This document shows, piece after piece, positions 14,195-23,522 of a DNA stretch of 39,372 nt. The first letter of the stretch is position 1; each line of letters opens with the position of its first letter. The position numbers were made by a program, and so were the translations under genes. Below the pieces are notes generated by a model that worked only from the letters and a program-made list of their open reading frames with translations, ran no database searches and was not told the DNA's origin. Origin of the DNA: a virus; the IMG/VR virus record IMGVR_UViG_3300025508_003355, positions 1 to 39,372 of that record. One strand, written 5' to 3'.

Positions 14195-15181
14195 TTATAG
14201 ATATTCTAAAGAGACATAGAGGCCGAACTGTTCTTTGGAACCAATTGCAAGCGGGCTAGCCGAAAGCGCAACGCACCAAGTGTGGTGAGTATGAAGACCG
14301 GTTCCGCCAAAGGTATATTTCTTACCATTAGTAGAATCTCCGTCGAAACTACCAACAGCAGGCGCCCAAGTGCTTTGCGAACTTGAGTTGATGTACTGCG
14401 ACCACTTAGGCCAAACAAGTCCATAGTTTGTACCATTTGGACTTCCGGGAGGCGTGCCTGCAATTTCCTGAAGACCCTTTTGACCGCTTCCGGGAGAGTC
14501 TAACAACGGAACAATAACACCAGTTCCGCCCACAGTTTCGTCATCACCAGTTGCAACACCGTTACCAATTCTAGAGTCACCATTTACAACACTTGAAGTA
14601 TCCAAACCATTGTAAAACTTTGTACCAAGACTGTTTTCGTAGAAGTTTTGACTTCCAACCAATTCTGAGGGCCAAGGCTCGCCCCACCAGAAAGCGTCAC
14701 CACTTCCAATATGAGCGGAAGAAACGCCATCGGAACCTTGAGAATATGGATTTGAGCCGTTCCAGTTGACAACTTCTGCAACCTTAGTATTAACGCCGCT
14801 AGCAGGATAATTAATATTCGTTCTGTCGTAAATTCTTAATTGAGCGTTTTGGGTTTTAACAGCAGTAGTGTGACCAAATCTAATACCCAAGGTGCTTTGA
14901 TAGCTGACAACACCACTAAGCCCCACGTTAAAGTCTGCACCCGCACTATCTACAGTACACTGACCGCTAGGGAATATACTTGATAAGTATTTAACATTAT
15001 TAGTTTGCCCGCTAGTAGAGCTTCCGTCACCGTTTGAAACAAATGTACTGTCTTGGTAAGCACCAATTTGCACAGAAGATCCGGCGCTAGCTCCAAAAAA
15101 GCCAAGACCAGAACCCGACAAGGTTTCCGTCCCCGGAACCATTGCGTTGCTGTAATTTACCTGAAAATCTATAGTCGCCAT
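14195..15181 (-). CDS. Putative virion surface/tail protein, 328 residues
   Basis: The last gene of the minus-strand structural run. It is rich in Gly, Ser, Thr and Asn with few Lys, as in beta-structured virion proteins. No signal peptide or membrane segment is visible. The C-terminus is distinctive: a THHTWC motif followed by a strand running FGLYVSLEYL to the end, which may be an oligomerisation or virion-attachment end. It starts at ATG 15181, with AAGGAG seven bases ahead. The 57-base gap before it holds no convincing promoter. A role as an adhesin, decoration or receptor-binding protein is inferred from position and composition only. Confidence 0.65.
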   Translation of the reverse strand: MATIDFQVNYSNAMVPGTETLSGSGLGFFGASAGSSVQIGAYQDSTFVSNGDGSSTSGQTNNVKYLSSIFPSGQCTVDSAGADFNVGLSGVVSYQSTLGIRFGHTTAVKTQNAQLRIYDRTNINYPASGVNTKVAEVVNWNGSNPYSQGSDGVSSAHIGSGDAFWWGEPWPSELVGSQNFYENSLGTKFYNGLDTSSVVNGDSRIGNGVATGDDETVGGTGVIVPLLDSPGSGQKGLQEIAGTPPGSPNGTNYGLVWPKWSQYINSSSQSTWAPAVGSFDGDSTNGKKYTFGGTGLHTHHTWCVALSASPLAIGSKEQFGLYVSLEYL

Positions 15182-15238
15182 GTTTTGTTCTCCTTGATTA
15201 AGGTTTGTCTATCATAAGATACACAATAAGTAATAAAA

Positions 15239-15514
15239 TTAAGTTTTTTTGTCTCTTGTATTTTTGATGGCTTTTTTAATCATAGTCTTTAATGTAGCCC
15301 TTTTTATCAAATCTGGAAATAGCTTTAAAGATGGAGACAGATATTTTTCCTGCTCCATCAACTTATCCACTATTTCATCTATTTTTTCTTCGCACCTATC
15401 TGGACCCCACTCATTTAGGGTTCCAGCGTAAATATTACAATCACAGTTTTTTGGCTTTGAGATCCATTTTCCTATGATTTTTGATAATTCTGTTCCAACT
15501 CCCATAGTTTTCAT
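15239..15514 (-). CDS. Small three-cysteine phage protein
   Basis: A 91-residue protein with GVGTELSKIIGKW near the start, then Cys24-x-Cys26, an NEWGPDRCEE motif with Cys41, and a basic C-terminal helix. I have the impression of a conserved but uncharacterised family (GxGTEL...C.C......WGPDxC) seen in phage and environmental genomes; its function is not known. I chose ATG 15514 because GGAG at 15525-15522 is seven bases away. A TTG at 15520 would be too close to that site. The start lies just after the stop of the 713-residue gene, so the two are translationally linked. Confidence 0.7.
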   Translation of the reverse strand: MKTMGVGTELSKIIGKWISKPKNCDCNIYAGTLNEWGPDRCEEKIDEIVDKLMEQEKYLSPSLKLFPDLIKRATLKTMIKKAIKNTRDKKT

Positions 15515-15516
15515 TA

Positions 15517-17658
15517 TCAATCTCCATAATCGTTTACCATAGTAACTGTAATTTTAGCTATTTCAAGAGGTGCAAAATTTTCTTTTGGCAGCAGTGAAAC
15601 CGAACCATCAAGATTTAAGCTTTCACGCAAACTACTCTTAAAATAAGTAAGCTTTCCATCTATAACTCTAGGATTAGCTAAATTTGAAAATGGTATATTT
15701 CTAAAACCCTGCCGCCGCCCTGATCTGTCCGGGTTTTCAATCGTTATATTAGTAGGACTTCCTTTGCTTCTAATGATTATATCATTATCGTTATCAACAT
15801 AAACAACATTTCTATCGTAAGCAACAGTCCTATCTCGAATATCTACAGTCTGAGAAAAGAAATTGTAAGAAGCTGTCTGATAATCTATTGTTTTTTGTTC
15901 TTGTCTGATATCCGAACTAGTATAAAAATCATGATTTGTTTTAAATATTATATTGTCAACCCCCTCAAAAAGCTGTTCTTCTTTAGCGTTAATGTCTGGA
16001 GCGCTGAATTGACTACCACCCATCCTGAAAGTAGTAAAGCTTCCGCCTGTCAATTTCAAAAGAATATTAGGAAGTCCACAAAACCTTTGTTCAGAATCTT
16101 CATCAGGACAGCCCACAAAATCTGGACCGACATAATAAGTTCCATTAACACTGCCTCCGGGAGTAAAATCTGTAATACTTCTTCTAGAACCTAAAGCCGT
16201 GAAGGAAACTCCAAGATTTTTAAAAGTCTCACTATCCGTATAAGTATAAAATCCAGAATCCCAATCTAGAAATTGGTAATTATTACCGCCGCTAAAAAAG
16301 CTATAAGCCTCCGTAGGATAATCTTCTATAACAATTTTCATTATAGTTTGTGGTATTCCACCAAAACCATTTTCAAAAAATAACGTTTGATAACAACTAT
16401 CACACTCTACTAAATTTGAGCTATTAAACCAAGTTGCAGCATTAATAGAAAACGCCTTCTCTCCATCTGTCGCGGCAGATTCCCCCATTCCCACCACAAT
16501 CCCTCTTGTCGAAGGATAAAAAACACCACCAGCAATATCGCTTCCTGCAATCATACCACCACCACCGCCAAAGGGATCAGCACCGGGCCTTTCGTCTCCA
16601 AAGTCAGTCTTTCTCACGCCCCAGCGATTTCCGAGCCTTCTGTGCTGGGGTATATCGTAAGTAAACAATAAAAATTCAGCATTTTGATTCAACCAAAATT
16701 CAACAGTATCAGAGTCACATCTGGTTTCTATATGAACGGCGCTAATGTTAGATCGCGTTGTTAATGAATTCAAAGTCTCGGTTTCATCTGATTCGTTAAT
16801 TGTGCCATCATTATTTGTATCTGCCTCACCTCTTGGACCATTCAAATCTAATTCAAAACCATCACAATCGGCAAATAACCTAGAGCCGTTTAAAGAACCA
16901 CTACGGACATGTGGTAAATCCACATAATACATCCTTTTAGACATAACGGGTGAACCATTCTCATCCAGCAGTATAAAATCAACATCATAACCCTGAGCAA
17001 ATTTTCCCAACGAGGCAAAAAAATCAAAATCATCAATGGAACCATCGAGATTAAAATCTTGTTCCTGCCTCGATGGGGGTTGACCATAATGAAGATTGGT
17101 AGCAACGGTGGATTCAATTCTTAAAGACCACCCCTTAACAGAGTCATTCCTTCCTGTTTCTTTTGCAAAAAACATTATATCGCCCATTATATGCTTCAAG
17201 CCTACCTCCGCGCCTTTTATGATAGCACCGTCTTGCTGCCTAATCGCTACCTTTTGTTGGTGATAATTAACATCAAAATTAAGCCCCAATCTTATTCTGT
17301 TGATTTCTCTTGAAACACTCATGGGGGTTTTATGAAGAGCTACAAAATCTTCTTCCGTGTATGATAAAATTAAATCAGTATAATTTCTATTAAATGAATA
17401 CGCGCCTAAATTGCTTAAATTAGCACTTCCTCTAAGAATATCCCACTGTAATTCATTAGCCCCTACTGGAATTGACGGTCCAATTCCACCTTCGTTAGTA
17501 AACTCCTCAAAGGGGTCCACAAATCTCCCCTGAGATTTTCTTAACTCTATGTTTTCTTTGTTTCTTTGTATAGCGCCTTCGTCAGTTAAAAGTTTAAAAT
17601 TAACCAAATCAGACAAAGTACAATCTTCACTTTCACAACATTTGCAAGGTCTTCCCAT
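15517..17658 (-). CDS. Structural protein with two dockerin-like calcium loops, 713 residues
   Basis: The start has four cysteines in the first 13 residues (MGRPCKCCESEDC), suggesting a metal or disulfide cluster. Two calcium-loop motifs of the dockerin/EF-hand type follow: DFNLDGSIDDFD (about residues 199-210; D-x-N-x-D-G-x-I-x-x-x-D) and DTNNDGTINESD (about 279-290). They are separated by a beta-rich insert of about 70 residues rather than the usual short linker. The rest is beta-rich with glycine-rich turns and has no catalytic motif I recognise. Its position in the tail operon suggests a virion protein stabilised by calcium. It starts at ATG 17658 with AAAGGAA ahead, nine bases after the previous stop. 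Confidence 0.7.
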   Translation of the reverse strand: MGRPCKCCESEDCTLSDLVNFKLLTDEGAIQRNKENIELRKSQGRFVDPFEEFTNEGGIGPSIPVGANELQWDILRGSANLSNLGAYSFNRNYTDLILSYTEEDFVALHKTPMSVSREINRIRLGLNFDVNYHQQKVAIRQQDGAIIKGAEVGLKHIMGDIMFFAKETGRNDSVKGWSLRIESTVATNLHYGQPPSRQEQDFNLDGSIDDFDFFASLGKFAQGYDVDFILLDENGSPVMSKRMYYVDLPHVRSGSLNGSRLFADCDGFELDLNGPRGEADTNNDGTINESDETETLNSLTTRSNISAVHIETRCDSDTVEFWLNQNAEFLLFTYDIPQHRRLGNRWGVRKTDFGDERPGADPFGGGGGMIAGSDIAGGVFYPSTRGIVVGMGESAATDGEKAFSINAATWFNSSNLVECDSCYQTLFFENGFGGIPQTIMKIVIEDYPTEAYSFFSGGNNYQFLDWDSGFYTYTDSETFKNLGVSFTALGSRRSITDFTPGGSVNGTYYVGPDFVGCPDEDSEQRFCGLPNILLKLTGGSFTTFRMGGSQFSAPDINAKEEQLFEGVDNIIFKTNHDFYTSSDIRQEQKTIDYQTASYNFFSQTVDIRDRTVAYDRNVVYVDNDNDIIIRSKGSPTNITIENPDRSGRRQGFRNIPFSNLANPRVIDGKLTYFKSSLRESLNLDGSVSLLPKENFAPLEIAKITVTMVNDYGD

Positions 17659-17667
17659 TTTTTTCCT

Positions 17668-20600
17668 TTATTCTCCCGGACAACCTATCCAAAGAGGCAT
17701 CCATTCGTAATTAACCCTTATAACCATAGCTAGTGTGTTTGAGCCTGCCTGCTGAGACAAGCTTGTATCTCTATTATAGCATGTAATCGTTTCTCCAGAC
17801 TCACTTAAAGCCCCGCTTCCCTTAGCGCTTTTTGTTTTTCTTAAAACCTTTATAGTAAAAGTAGTTGGCTCTAAAGGACTGGGGGGCGCTGTTATTTCTG
17901 AATCTAAAATACCACAAATAATCTCTGGACCACCCACCCAAATTTTTCTTTCCTCATCCCACAACAGTCTAACTGGACCCGCTTTTCTAAGCGCAGGATC
18001 GTTTTGGAATTTAGGATCAAACTTTCTTAAATCTTCACCATCGTTAGGAACCGGATTAAAAGCTATGTCATGCCCCCATCCAGCCGCAATTTTAGGAAGA
18101 CTATCAGCAACAGTTCTAACCGCAGTCACACTTTTCTTTTCTGCTTCTGTCATTTTGTCGGGAGAAAAATCATCAGGAGGACCATTAGGTGTATCTACAA
18201 TCAAACCATCAGAAGTATTTCTTTCAAAGGTCTTAGTGCCATCGTCTTCATTAACCTCTGTAGAAAAGAAGGGATCAGAAGTTTTGCTATTTGGAAGTAT
18301 ACCCTCTCCATCTTCTTCTCCTTCTACTTGAGGCTTTTCTAAAGATGGCATGTTTTGATTTTTAGATTTGTCCTTGCTTATATGAACTGGAACAAAATTG
18401 TTATCTCTAGAAGCTCCCGCAACCCGATCATATATACCACCGTTTTCTGCTGTACCACCTATATCACTAGTACTAATATCAGAAATAGACCAAGTACCAT
18501 CCAAATCTCCTTGTGGCGGAAATATTTGACCTAAACTAAGACTAATATCTTGTCTATTTAGTCTATTAAGAAGATCCTCAGCAGTTAACGGAGGCGGTGG
18601 AGGTAAAAGCGCTCTTTTTTGTATTTTAGCCCTCTCTCTTTGTGCAAGCTCTAGGCTAGCTTTATTTATCCTAGCTATTCTATCTATGTTATATTTTGCC
18701 AGTTTACCAAACTGAGGCGTCCAAGTGTTAAACTTATAAGTAGTTTTAAATCCGCTAATATCAATAGTGAAAGACATATCGGAAACATAGGGTCCACTAC
18801 CAGCAAATCTTTCTGCAATATTGTAAGCTGGAAATTCTGCAATTTCCACGTAACCAGTTTCACTTCCGCTCATTTCAGCATTCCCCACGTTAGCCAAAGC
18901 TTCACCGGCCTGATTCATTCCAGAAACAGTACCAAAACTCTCTGGAACTAAACTTTCGTCCTGTATTACTTCCGCCTTCCCTTTAAGGCTACCACCTATC
19001 CACGGACCCCAAACATATCTATTGCTTTGTTGGGCTATACCAAAGGATCTTGGAGTAATAACTCTAGGAGGAACTGCTATTTTTGTATTAGCTTTTCCGG
19101 GACCGATATAATTCTGCGGAGGAATTTTTATGCCAAAGAAATAATCAGCAAGAACAGTAAGTCCAAAGTCTGTGGTGGTTTTACTATCATATTCTAATAT
19201 CTGCTGTCCAGCATTCATAACAACAAAAGGTGTTGCCATAAAATCTCCACTTCGATCTCTATAGAATATAGCACTCTTTTCTATAGAACAGCCATTGCTA
19301 GCAACGCCCTGTCCCCCAGTTTGCAAAGTGTCTTCTTTATCAAAATTTTGATTATGCAATCTTCCGCTATATCCAGCATAGTTGCTACCCAGTTTACTAA
19401 AATCTCTTTCTGAAGTATATCTCCATTCTACATAGGTTTTTGTTCTTCCATTGGAATCAAACATTGCGATGTCATTAAACCTAAACCCAGCACCCCCCGG
19501 ATCAAAAGCTGAGTCTACAGCTTCCCAGCTAGTCTCATATTTTTGATCTTCTGTTATAAATCTAATATTATTATCAATACCCCCCGGCTCCGTAGGCATG
19601 GGTAAGGCAAACATTTTTCCGTAAAAATTATTTGCGGTATTTTGAACAGCCGCAAAAAGCTTGTCTACATATTCCTCCACGGATTCGTTAAAATTGTTTT
19701 GAAAATCTGTGTTAAAAGATTTTTGAGCAGAAATTTTAGAGGTAGAGGCTAAGTGTAAAGCGCCCCTAGTACCAGCCTTTAGAACATTTAACGTAGCCTC
19801 ATCAATATCCATGTCTACACACCAAGGAGCTTTTTGAGGATCGTTGTATTCACCATTTGCAACAGATTCAAAAACCTTAAAAGTTTGCCAAGAGTTTCTT
19901 CCTCCTCTTGCCATTCTTAACTCAAAAATACTAGCAGCGTATTGCGATATAGGTGAAAATGGATCTACCCACACAGGAACTTTATTTCTATCTTGATAAC
20001 TTTCACTAGTGGTTTTAGCAGATCCGCTGGGACCAAAGTCAAAAACGTAACTACTATCTTGCAACTTGGCCCAAATAGGAAATGCGTTTGCTAAATCTCT
20101 TGTTACAAGTCTACTTCCCGGACCTCCTAAGACAATTTTTTGAGTTGTATCATCTGTCAACTCTTGACCGATAGATGAAGATATTAACAGTTCCCTTTCT
20201 TTAAAATCATTAACTAAAGACCTAATAACACCAGCAGAAGGTTGAGCGCCTTTACTTATAGCTTTTATTTTAATGTTAGGGTTTTCTATCAAGCCGCCTC
20301 CGTCATCTCCTTCCGCACCTTTTACTGGCGGTAAAAACCTACCAACAGCAGAATCTGGCTCAAGCGTTACAAAATAATCGTTTTGAACCAACTCAGTAAC
20401 ATCAGATATTACACCATTTACACTTTGTGTTACGCCTTGGACTCTATAAAAATCAGGAGCTATATTTTTTATCTCGCTCAAATCTATTTTAAAAAATTCT
20501 TGACTTCCAAAAGCGCATTTATGAGCAAATGCAGCAGTTGGATTTTCTTCCGGGCAAGATAAAATCTCTATAGTTTCTAAAAGTTTATTTGCTAAAAAGC

Positions 20601-21897
20601 CTGCGCTATTTGTTTGAGCGGCTCCAAAAATACCCTTTTTACCTTCAAATTCAAAAGTATGATTTTCAAAGTGTCCTAAAGCATTATATACATTATTTAC
20701 TTCTGTTGTTATGTTGGGATTAACACTAGAAGGTCTAAATCTATTGTATTCATTCCCTTCATCGTAATTGTATTCTGTACCTTCAAAGCTGTCCATTATA
20801 ACTTGAACGCCATCAAGCAATTTAGCGGGAGACTCTAATATTATATCATAGTACCTTCCGCTGGTAGAATCAGAATAAGACCATCTTACAAAAATCCCAC
20901 CAAACTCAAAACCCCTATACTTAAAATAACAAGCGGCACCAACGTCAGGAGGGGTCCAAACATAACCGTTTCCGGGATCTTCTATCAATCTTAGACTACA
21001 GGTGCTGCTGGTTCCACCCCAGCCAACAGACGCACTAACGCTTTGTACATAACATCCAAACATAGTAGGAGCTATGTCTGGACCGCTAACCCTTTTAAAA
21101 ACTGTAAAAGGCAGTGTAACTTCTGCGGTATTCCAATTAGCCGCGTTAACAGGAGTAAAAACCGCAGTTATATTTGTAGACTCTGTAAGCTCTGCCCCTT
21201 TATCGGGACTATAACTAAAAGAGCCGGGAATATCATTTCCTAAACTTTGCGCTTTAGCATCTGGAAAATCTAAAACATAGGGCGTTTCTACTGTGGCATC
21301 AGGCGTTCTTGTTTCTTGAAAAACTCCGTTTTCAAAAATTCCCCAGTCAATTTGAATATCACCCCTCAAAACTTCAAATTCAATCTGTAGTATATCGCCA
21401 TCCTGCGGCAAAGACTTGTAGTTATCAATGTCCGTAGGAACAAAAATAGCAGTGACCGTTTGTAAACCAGCGCTTAGTTCTGTACCAATCGCTGGACTAT
21501 AAGTAAACTCACCCGCAACATCTGCCGTTGCGCTAAGTTGCTCAACAGACAACTTGGGTCCAGAAGATCCATCATATGTATACTTTATACTGGGCGGATT
21601 ATTCCAAACCACCACAGGAGTAGCTTTTTCTACCGTTAAAGAAGCTGTACCAGTTATATTAGATCCCAAACTAGCGTCCGTTGGATCAAACGTAACAGTT
21701 AAAGTATAGACTCCAGAATCAAGTTTTGTTCCAGCCGCAAGAGTGCCGCCAGAGTATGTATATGTATAAGTCCCATCAGGAGAATAATCATCACCATCAG
21801 CGTCTTGATAAATAGCGCGAGCAGAAAATATTGATTCCTCAACAACTTCTCCGTAAACTATCTGACCAACATTAGGTTCCCATTTAATAGAAGCCAA
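17668..21897 (-). CDS. Large tail/baseplate protein with Ig/MBG-like repeats, 1409 residues
   Basis: It starts at TTG 21897, supported by AAGGAG seven bases upstream; the previous gene ends 11 bases earlier. Residues 1-270 hold about three repeats of an Ig/MBG-like module, recognisable by GxFTYSPxxGxxL followed by FxPTDxxNY. From about 271 (IAPTMFGCYVQSV) a different region begins: beta strands with GWGG and RGFEFGGIFVRW motifs that recall phage baseplate-hub or late-control proteins, at low confidence. Near residue 1098 a run of five prolines (LLPPPPPL) ends a coiled helix. The C-terminus is beta-rich. Its place between the 537- and 713-residue proteins suggests a baseplate or tail-tip part. 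Confidence 0.7.
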   Translation of the reverse strand: MASIKWEPNVGQIVYGEVVEESIFSARAIYQDADGDDYSPDGTYTYTYSGGTLAAGTKLDSGVYTLTVTFDPTDASLGSNITGTASLTVEKATPVVVWNNPPSIKYTYDGSSGPKLSVEQLSATADVAGEFTYSPAIGTELSAGLQTVTAIFVPTDIDNYKSLPQDGDILQIEFEVLRGDIQIDWGIFENGVFQETRTPDATVETPYVLDFPDAKAQSLGNDIPGSFSYSPDKGAELTESTNITAVFTPVNAANWNTAEVTLPFTVFKRVSGPDIAPTMFGCYVQSVSASVGWGGTSSTCSLRLIEDPGNGYVWTPPDVGAACYFKYRGFEFGGIFVRWSYSDSTSGRYYDIILESPAKLLDGVQVIMDSFEGTEYNYDEGNEYNRFRPSSVNPNITTEVNNVYNALGHFENHTFEFEGKKGIFGAAQTNSAGFLANKLLETIEILSCPEENPTAAFAHKCAFGSQEFFKIDLSEIKNIAPDFYRVQGVTQSVNGVISDVTELVQNDYFVTLEPDSAVGRFLPPVKGAEGDDGGGLIENPNIKIKAISKGAQPSAGVIRSLVNDFKERELLISSSIGQELTDDTTQKIVLGGPGSRLVTRDLANAFPIWAKLQDSSYVFDFGPSGSAKTTSESYQDRNKVPVWVDPFSPISQYAASIFELRMARGGRNSWQTFKVFESVANGEYNDPQKAPWCVDMDIDEATLNVLKAGTRGALHLASTSKISAQKSFNTDFQNNFNESVEEYVDKLFAAVQNTANNFYGKMFALPMPTEPGGIDNNIRFITEDQKYETSWEAVDSAFDPGGAGFRFNDIAMFDSNGRTKTYVEWRYTSERDFSKLGSNYAGYSGRLHNQNFDKEDTLQTGGQGVASNGCSIEKSAIFYRDRSGDFMATPFVVMNAGQQILEYDSKTTTDFGLTVLADYFFGIKIPPQNYIGPGKANTKIAVPPRVITPRSFGIAQQSNRYVWGPWIGGSLKGKAEVIQDESLVPESFGTVSGMNQAGEALANVGNAEMSGSETGYVEIAEFPAYNIAERFAGSGPYVSDMSFTIDISGFKTTYKFNTWTPQFGKLAKYNIDRIARINKASLELAQRERAKIQKRALLPPPPPLTAEDLLNRLNRQDISLSLGQIFPPQGDLDGTWSISDISTSDIGGTAENGGIYDRVAGASRDNNFVPVHISKDKSKNQNMPSLEKPQVEGEEDGEGILPNSKTSDPFFSTEVNEDDGTKTFERNTSDGLIVDTPNGPPDDFSPDKMTEAEKKSVTAVRTVADSLPKIAAGWGHDIAFNPVPNDGEDLRKFDPKFQNDPALRKAGPVRLLWDEERKIWVGGPEIICGILDSEITAPPSPLEPTTFTIKVLRKTKSAKGSGALSESGETITCYNRDTSLSQQAGSNTLAMVIRVNYEWMPLWIGCPGE

Positions 21898-21904
21898 TTT
21901 TATT

Positions 21905-21910
21905 CTCCTT
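21905..21910 (-). promoter_or_regulatory. Shine-Dalgarno site that decides the TTG start at 21897
   Basis: AAGGAG on the minus strand, seven bases before TTG 21897 and in the short gap after the 537-residue gene. It supports the rare start codon for the 1409-residue protein. Confidence 0.75.
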
Positions 21911-23522
21911 AACCTTGATTAAATTCCCAAGTTTCTGATTTATTATAAGCCCTAGTGTTAGGATTCCAAGACTCTGTAGAAGCAGTTAAAAAAGTGTTAG
22001 CACCCGTTGGCCTATATGCGCTTATCGCCGCCTCTCCGTCAGGCTTGCCAGAACCCCTTTTCATCACAGCGTCTACCGTTATAGTTCTACTGCTAATTTG
22101 TGTAGTTTGTATATCTTGGATTATTGGCCCATTTGCCCTTCCTATAACTTGTAAAACAGCTATAAGTTTTTGCTCACCCTTATCATTATTATAGTTAATT
22201 GAAACAGCTTCCGACACGGCGTCAGTTATTTTCGGACGGTCATAATCATTAAATGACACACTATAAGTAATGCTTCCGGCAACCTTATTATGTCCTACAC
22301 TTTCACTAAGTTTAAGATCTGTATTAAGAGCAAAATTTCCTCCAGAATCTTGATAAACCCTTTTGGCTAAATTAGGAATGAGTGGCTTAACTATACCAAA
22401 GGTTTTTAAAGCTCCAGCATATTTATCTATTTTAGTGCTGTCTGAAGTTACAGTAGATAAACCTTGAAACGTTGCATTAGCAGTCAAAGTAGCGCCCTCA
22501 GCGCTTGCCGACCCCTCAAAAGTAAACTCTAAACTATGGGTAGACTCAAAATTTTCTTGAGACACAACCCAAGTATCAGTTACACTATAACTTCCTACGT
22601 TCTGATCAGAAGAAACAGATCTGCTATGATTATACCCCTTATAAGAGAGCGCTCCTGATTTTAGGTTAAAACCAAGCTCGTCCGTAGCTCCGGGCTTATT
22701 CATTTCTATAGGGAGAAATTTACTACTAAAAAATGTAGTGTCTCCCATTAAATCTTCTGTTATATCTATTGTAGGATCAGTAACAAGCCTACCACTAACC
22801 CACTGAACAGCCTGTCTAAATGCCTCTCCGTCAGCAGCAAGAGTTCCGGGAGCAGAGTATTTTTTTAAACCCGTAGCGGAAACGGTGTGTGTGAGAGTGT
22901 ATGTTTTATGAAGGTTGTTATTTGCTTCATTAGGCGCGTCTGACTGATAAAACAAGCCATCAGCTTCAGTAAGCTCCCAACTTTCATCTACAGAAGACAG
23001 TTTGTAAGCAGGCTTAACTGGCCTACCGCTAGAACCGGTATTGGTGTTATTAGAATCTTCTTCATATGCCTCAAAACTAAACGAATATTCTAAAGTTTGA
23101 ACTCCAGCGCTTTCTTCTGTTTGTTCTGGCAAATCAACACTAACAAGTTTGGCATCATTAAAAACAATAACATTAGACAAACCGCCATAGGCACTTATTT
23201 CTAGCTTGCCAGTACCTTGATTGGGAAATTGTTCTCTTAACATCTGTAAAGAGGTTATAGCCTCTCCCATAACGCGACTTTGTCTTTGGCCCTTTATAGT
23301 TATATCTTGATTATCATCTACAGAATTTATAAGAGCCGTGCCGGTTACATTTATGGTAAATTTTGTACCCATAAAAGTGCCATCACCAGTAGATAAATTT
23401 TCTCTACCTATAGAATATCTTGGCATTGGACCAACAATTCCACTTGTGCCAGCAGATAAAGAGCTTGTGCCACCAATTGATAATCTAGTAGTTGCAGATT
23501 GGTTCGATGTGTAAAGTATCAT
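21909..23522 (-). CDS. Putative tail/baseplate structural protein, 537 residues
   Basis: A beta-rich protein (many Ser, Thr and Val; alternating pattern) with an acidic character. An internal SxSFEAYEED strand near residue 155 is reminiscent of tail proteins that carry a repeated beta-sandwich; two related segments of the type YSFSFEAYEED and ITYSVSFNDYD hint at a duplicated fold. There are no catalytic motifs. Its ATG overlaps the TAA of the 3230-residue gene in a TAATG junction, so it is translated by re-initiation at a fixed ratio to it. Function is inferred from position only. Confidence 0.65.
   Translation of the reverse strand: MILYTSNQSATTRLSIGGTSSLSAGTSGIVGPMPRYSIGRENLSTGDGTFMGTKFTINVTGTALINSVDDNQDITIKGQRQSRVMGEAITSLQMLREQFPNQGTGKLEISAYGGLSNVIVFNDAKLVSVDLPEQTEESAGVQTLEYSFSFEAYEEDSNNTNTGSSGRPVKPAYKLSSVDESWELTEADGLFYQSDAPNEANNNLHKTYTLTHTVSATGLKKYSAPGTLAADGEAFRQAVQWVSGRLVTDPTIDITEDLMGDTTFFSSKFLPIEMNKPGATDELGFNLKSGALSYKGYNHSRSVSSDQNVGSYSVTDTWVVSQENFESTHSLEFTFEGSASAEGATLTANATFQGLSTVTSDSTKIDKYAGALKTFGIVKPLIPNLAKRVYQDSGGNFALNTDLKLSESVGHNKVAGSITYSVSFNDYDRPKITDAVSEAVSINYNNDKGEQKLIAVLQVIGRANGPIIQDIQTTQISSRTITVDAVMKRGSGKPDGEAAISAYRPTGANTFLTASTESWNPNTRAYNKSETWEFNQG

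Noticed and set aside
15182-15238. A promoter in the 57-base gap before the 328-residue gene
   Set aside because: A TATGAT is present on the minus strand, but no -35 element lies at a sensible distance.
16783-17065. Cellulosome dockerin in the 713-residue protein
   Set aside because: The two loops are about 70 residues apart and there is no dockerin helix pair or carbohydrase domain; only calcium loops are supported.
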